From positions 153,031,399 to 153,095,398 of the forward strand of contig JBOZIK010000001.1 in NCBI GenBank assembly GCA_051453625.1: DNA of 64,000 nt, given 5' to 3'. Both the position numbers and the translations under genes were made by a program. Shown here in pieces: positions 59,401 through 64,000 of the stretch (its first letter is position 1; each line of letters opens with the position of its first letter). Below the pieces are notes generated by a model. The model worked only from the letters and a program-made list of their open reading frames with translations, made no database searches and was not told the origin of the DNA. The stretch is from Welwitschia mirabilis (Eukaryota > Gnetophyta > Gnetopsida > Welwitschiales).

Positions 59401-60732
59401 CTTAGGAGGTAGTTCATCATCATTAAGAAATGCAAATAATTTATTGTTTATAAAACAAAAGTGGTATCATCTAAAACAATTTGAGAAGTATGATAAAGCA
59501 TATGAGAAATATGTTTATGAACTAAATTATTTATGATGAAATCTAGATATGCTTGTATCTACCATTAATATAGGATAAATTAAAAAATTATCCTAAGAAT
59601 ACAAATCTTATATAATCAAATCTAGCTTTTATTAATAAAAACTAGGACATTCATTAAATTATAGTTCTAATGTTATTCTTTTCTTAAGAATAAATGTGAT
59701 AAAAAATCAATATAGTAATTTAACACTATTCTACAAAAGTTTTACACAAACTTTATTCAAGAATATGTAAGAAAAATTTAATAAATAATAGCTTGAAAAT
59801 GGAACATAACATTTAAGAATTAACATGAACGTTTTAATAAGACAAGAGATCTCCATTCAATGATATATTTCAAAATTTCATAATAAGAATTAGTAATACC
59901 AAGCTTAATAAAGCTTAAAGCATGGTAACATTATTTAATTTACCACATAAGTATTGGTGAGATCTTTTTGTCACTCTAGTTTTTCATAACCTATTCATAA
60001 ATATGAAATTTAGGAAATGAATCCTAAGAATCATTAGAAAACTCATATTGTAAGAATAGAAAATAAACAAAAAGGATTCACTTAATAAATAATAATAACT
60101 TAATACAATGTAGATCTAACATCAAGCATTACAAGTGAGAAATGAATCATAACTTGAAATCAAATTATAATCTTTACTATGAAAAACTAAAACAATGCAT
60201 TACATCAAAGAAGCTAAAATAAAGTTTGAACATAAACATTATGCTATCCTTGAGATGAGTCCATCCTAAAAAGAGAATTTAGAAAGACATGATAGAAGGA
60301 TTCTTCACTCTAAGGATGAATGCTATCAAATGATAAGAGATGAATATAAAGTGAGGCATTTGGGCCTTTTATATAGAATATTAGGATTGGGATGTTTGGG
60401 ATTTTTGTCTTGTAGTTATTGTTGAGGAGTTGTTATTAGGGTGATTAAAGTTTTTATCATTTTATAGTAGAAAATAATGATAAATTCTAGTATTAAAAAT
60501 GACTGGGCTTACAACATAGGTGTTTTTTTTAACATTGACTCCATCCTTTGGCATGTGATTTAAAATGTAGTAAAAGATCTAAAAATGTTAAGGAAAAAGG
60601 CCTAAAATAAAGTATAACATATAAAATGATAGAATACATGCTTTTATGATAAAAAAGTAAATTAATATTTTGAATTATGACAAATTAGCTTGAAATACTT
60701 GAGATAATTAATAATTTTTACATGGTAATACA
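59400..60732 (-). repeat. 3' LTR of the right Athila-like copy
   Basis: On minus it starts TGTATTACCATGTAAAAATT, matching TGTTAACATGTAAAAATT at 51,421. A TATA box CTATATAAAAGG is at 60,376-60,365, followed by CCCAAATGCC. The lower edge is estimated from the length of sister LTRs. Confidence 0.6.
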
Positions 60733-60915
60733 CCTTCAATAAAGCTTTTGATAGTCTTATAGTAAAGAGTGTGATAAAGAATGATTAATATGAAACATTT
60801 CTAAGTAAAAACATGAAAATGATAAAACCTTTAAAAAATTTTAGTCAATTTTAAAAGATGAGGAATTAAAAACAAAATTTTAAAGTGTGAATGCTATATT
60901 CGCTTGTTAAAGTTT

Positions 60916-60933
60916 AACTTTGTCTTTAAAGTT
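60916..60933 (-). other. Athila-family inverted-repeat motif
   Basis: AACTTTG-TCTT-TAAAGTT on plus. Compared with 170-187, one arm has CAAAGTT changed to TAAAGTT, a C-to-T change that breaks one base pair. Confidence 0.6.
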
Positions 60934-61589
60934 TTAGAAAGATAAAAAATAAATGCAGAGTTTGATAATAAATAAATGAAATCTTAGAAGAAATATATTT
61001 CATTACATGCCATTTTATTATAACTGAAAAAGGAAGGTAAAAACAATGGAAATAAATACAAATTTAAGCTACCATACAAAGGGGAAGCACTAACTAATGA
61101 AATATCTAAAAGAAATCACTCATTCTAATTTTTAGACTATCTAATCTTATTAGTATTTTGGAATTGTTTCACCTAGATTAAAACATGAAGTAAAGAGTCA
61201 TTTCACTATAAAACTATTTTTGTTTCTAGATGTATTTTTTTATATTAATGGACATGACATGAAAATGGTAATTATTACTAGAAATGAAATGAAACAACTA
61301 GAAAAACTGAAAACTCAACTATGTAACCTATGGATAGAAGAGACTAAGATCTAAGGTAATGGATTATTTATTGAATTTTTTATTTTTAAATTTATTAAGT
61401 GAATCTAAATGTCATGCTAGTAAAATATTGATAAAGTAAACTCATGTAAATCCAAGAGTAGTAAATAAATCTTAAGCACAATTGTTAAAGAAAGAAAAAA
61501 GTAAGATATCTTCAATTTTTACTTTAATTTATTTTTAGTTTTTTAACTTTATAATTTTAAATACATTTATTTTAAGAATTTGATCTTAT

Positions 61590-61785
61590 TTAGCATCTAG
61601 TGTTATGGCACTTTCTTCTAACAAAGTTAAGCATGTTATGTATAAATAGTTTAGTGCTGCATTACCAATGAGCATTCATAGCCCTAATGTAGATGAATGT
61701 ATCATAAGCAGACCATTAGAACTACATTATTAGTAAGCCTACCTAGCCCAAATGAAGTTAACTACACTTAATAACACTGATTAAA
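61590..61785 (-). repeat. Athila 3' cassette with two 65-bp units
   Basis: Units at 61,656 (GCTGCATTACC) and 61,721 (ACTACATTATT), same strand as 3,318/3,384. Confidence 0.8.
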
Positions 61786-62667
61786 AATAAAAATATGTTT
61801 TAAAAAGGAGCTTTTACCCATTTTTTAAATTCTACTTCTCATCATTTTTTTCAAATTATATGCATATAGGAGTAACCATTGGCTCAGAAAAAAAAATTCT
61901 CATCTCCATGAATAGCTAGAAAAAAAGATAACACATGAGAGTAGAAATTTTACCTTTTCATCCACTGACTTTTTCCAAATTAAAGACCTTAAATGAATGC
62001 ACACTTTAATAGAATAACATAAAATGAGAATAACTGTCTCTTAAAAGGCATAAGTATTCCTAATCTTAAACAAAACTTGGAATGAAAAAATGATAATTTA
62101 TTATTGATTATTCTTAAAGGCCATCAACTAGGGTTATTAAGTCTTAAAAATGCATAGGTTTATGGAAGGAATGAATGATTTTTAGGATTAATGAGATTAT
62201 TTAAAAATGGAATAGATCAATGAAATGACTTGACAGAATAGTTAAATAGGTGATAATGCTTGGGGTCTTCTATTAGATAAGCATCATTAACAAAATTTAA
62301 TTTCTTATGAACTAATTTAATCAATCTAAGCCTATCATTCTAGGGAGTGAATTTAATGTTGACTCATGAGGGAGTTATTCAATCAAATGTGAGAGGGAAT
62401 GAAATGCAAGGGGAAAATATTAGAAATATCATAACTATTAGGTTTAGGATGATGAAACTAGAAATCAAATGATGACATAGGAAGAAAAATGTTTTCATGA
62501 TAAGACTTTATATATAAGCTTAAAAACTCAAAAAAATGTGATGCAAATAGAACAGTCTATACATTCAAAATTAGAAGAAGTCTAACCTAGGGCTTTCTTA
62601 TGATTTTCTAGTATTTATTAACAAACATTATAAAAACATGTTTTTTATTAAAATGCATAGATCACCG

Positions 62668-62870
62668 AATGAGGTAGTGGAATTGATAAATCCATAATGA
62701 GGTAGTGGAAAAATAAAAATAAAGATAAAGCTAAAGATTACTAAATGAGATAGTAGTAATATTTGAGGGAAAATAATCAGCAAATGAAGTAATGAAGATA
62801 ATGATCCCTAGATTATCAAAGGAAGAGTTGAATAAATAAAAATCACAAATCATTGAATAAGGCAATGATA
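62668..62870. repeat. Irregular short repeat, AATGAGGTAGTGGA type
   Basis: GAATGAGGTAGTGGAA (62,668), TAATGAGGTAGTGGAA (62,695), AAATGAGATAGTAGTA (62,743), AAATGAAGTAATGAAG (62,781) and GAATAAGGCAATGAT (62,855), with variable spacers. It decays along the array. Confidence 0.7.
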
Positions 62871-63767
62871 AATCTTATCTTGTCTTATCTAAATATATCT
62901 TGTATCTTAGGGTTTTTCCTACCTTACACTTTATCTTAATAGGATTATACTAAAGCTTGTGATCATTCAATTACTTCCATATCATATTATTTATGCAAGT
63001 CTAGATGTTGCCATTTAGTTTGATCATTAATAAAGGGATACTTACTGCTATTGAATTGAACTATTTTCTTATATACTTATTTGTTTGATGATTTATGTAT
63101 TTGAAGTTGTATTTAGACTAGATTTGTGAAGTAGTTCTTATGCTTTAACTTGGGAAGTCATATTATTATTATTGTAAGTTTTCTATGGCTATTATGTAAA
63201 CATTTTATCTTTTAGATATCAAACTATTTAATTTATTAAACTTTCAATTTTGAGTTTCTATGGAAAAAGTATCAAAATTATAGCTTTACTTAAATCTTTA
63301 GTTTAATATGTTTAGCTAGCATATATTGTTTCTATTGTAAATATTTCTTTGTTATAGGGATTAATTTTTTTGTTATTGATCCTTCTATTTGAATTTAGTA
63401 ATAATATCTATAGTTAAACCCTCTATTTAAAGATATTCTTATTCCATTATTATTTTCTCAAAAATGTCATATTGCTAAATACCTTATAGTTAATCTTTTA
63501 ATCCCCTAAGCTAATTATTTATTTCTACTCCAATAATTTTCATGACTATTCTATTAAATTTTAAGATTATTACCTTGAATTTAATTTTTCCTTCAAAAAC
63601 TTAATGGGACTTTGAATTCTTAGCTAATATTTAATTTTCTTAGATCTAAGCTTGATTTTTATTATTATGATGTTATATTTTTATGATTTGAACCCTCTTT
63701 TCATTATAAATTAGCTTAAGTGCTTAATAGCTTTTAGCTTATCTATACATCTTAATAGACACATCAG

Positions 63768-63915
63768 TTTGAAGTTTTTGGATGAATCTTTGGGACTTTA
63801 CATTTTAGTATGAGAGAAACATTTGAAGTTTTTGGATTAAAAGTATGGACTTTACATTTTAATATAAAATCAAAATTTGAAGTTTTCAGCTTAAAAGTAT
63901 GGGTACTCATTGAAG
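63768..63915. repeat. Three tandem units of 54 bp
   Basis: TTTGAAGTTTT starts units at 63,768, 63,822 and 63,876, an exact 54-bp step. The first two share GGACTTTACATTTTA. The third is partial. Confidence 0.85.
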
Positions 63916-64000
63916 TAATGCTAAGGTATTATAATTATATTAAAAAATAACTATACTCAAAGTATATTTCCATTTAGATATCATAATTGTACTAGAACTA

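Larger units (their letters stand above)
59400..64000 (-). mobile_element. Athila-like LTR element, right copy, truncated by window
   Basis: On the minus strand the interior runs from the right edge down to 60,733 and the 3' LTR from 60,732 to roughly 59,400. The interior includes the 65-bp cassette (61,590-61,785) and the inverted-repeat motif (60,916-60,933). It aligns with the left relic in gene order and sequence, for example 61,570-61,620 with 3,240-3,290. No RT or integrase words were found in the 3.3 kb visible. Confidence 0.65.

Noticed and set aside
1-64000. Host genes, tRNA or rRNA genes, CRISPR-like arrays, bacterial operon features
   Set aside because: None seen. Tandem arrays here lack the regular repeat-spacer form, and no intact long frame with plant exon structure was found.

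Overview
The window reads as gene-poor, very AT-rich plant DNA (roughly three quarters A+T by eye) made mostly of old, mutated LTR retrotransposons. I find no intact host gene, no rRNA, no tRNA gene and no CRISPR array. CpG is almost absent. Ancient coding frames are broken mainly by transition-type stops (CAA/CAG to TAA/TAG, TGG to TGA/TAG), the pattern left by long-term deamination of methylated cytosine. The elements present (Athila-like, Tat-like and chromovirus Ty3/gypsy, a tRNA-derived SINE, an endogenous caulimovirid) indicate a seed plant. The extreme AT bias with retroelement decay would fit a gymnosperm such as a gnetophyte (Welwitschia is known for a very low-GC genome), but that species guess is inference.

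Layout. 1-7,534: an Athila-like element on the minus strand whose 3' LTR lies off the left edge, carrying a CpG-retaining insert at about 1.74-2.64 kb. 7,730 to about 13,000: a chromovirus-type gypsy element on the minus strand with gag, PR, RT, RNase H and IN relics, an initiator-Met-like PBS and a 5' LTR with three 206-bp repeats. 13,000-16,804: AT-rich spacer with C-, CT- and A-runs and assembly gaps. 16,810-31,553: a 14.7-kb plus-strand Tat-like element with paired 881/882-bp LTRs and a 5-bp target duplication (ACAAG). It has gag, PR, RT, RNase H and IN, then an unusual 6-kb 3' region with an antisense ORF relic, an array of related small hairpins and a long sense ORF relic with a coiled coil. 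31,559-37,530: mostly unassigned, with one SINE at about 34.2 kb. About 37,550-44,050 and 45,730-52,780: two plus-strand Athila-like elements, apparently lacking RT and integrase. About 53,300-57,300: a degraded endogenous caulimovirid on the minus strand. About 59,400-64,000: another minus-strand Athila-like element running off the right edge.

The four Athila-like copies share a 3' non-coding cassette: two 65-66-bp tandem units, then in three of the four a small inverted-repeat motif near AACTTTG-TCCT-CAAAGTT, then a polypurine region and the LTR. They look like one family that amplified with gag and protease remnants but no detectable polymerase. The Tat-like and chromovirus elements are the only ones here that once encoded full polymerases. 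Several gaps are flanked by duplicated sequence, so local copy structure near them should be treated with care.
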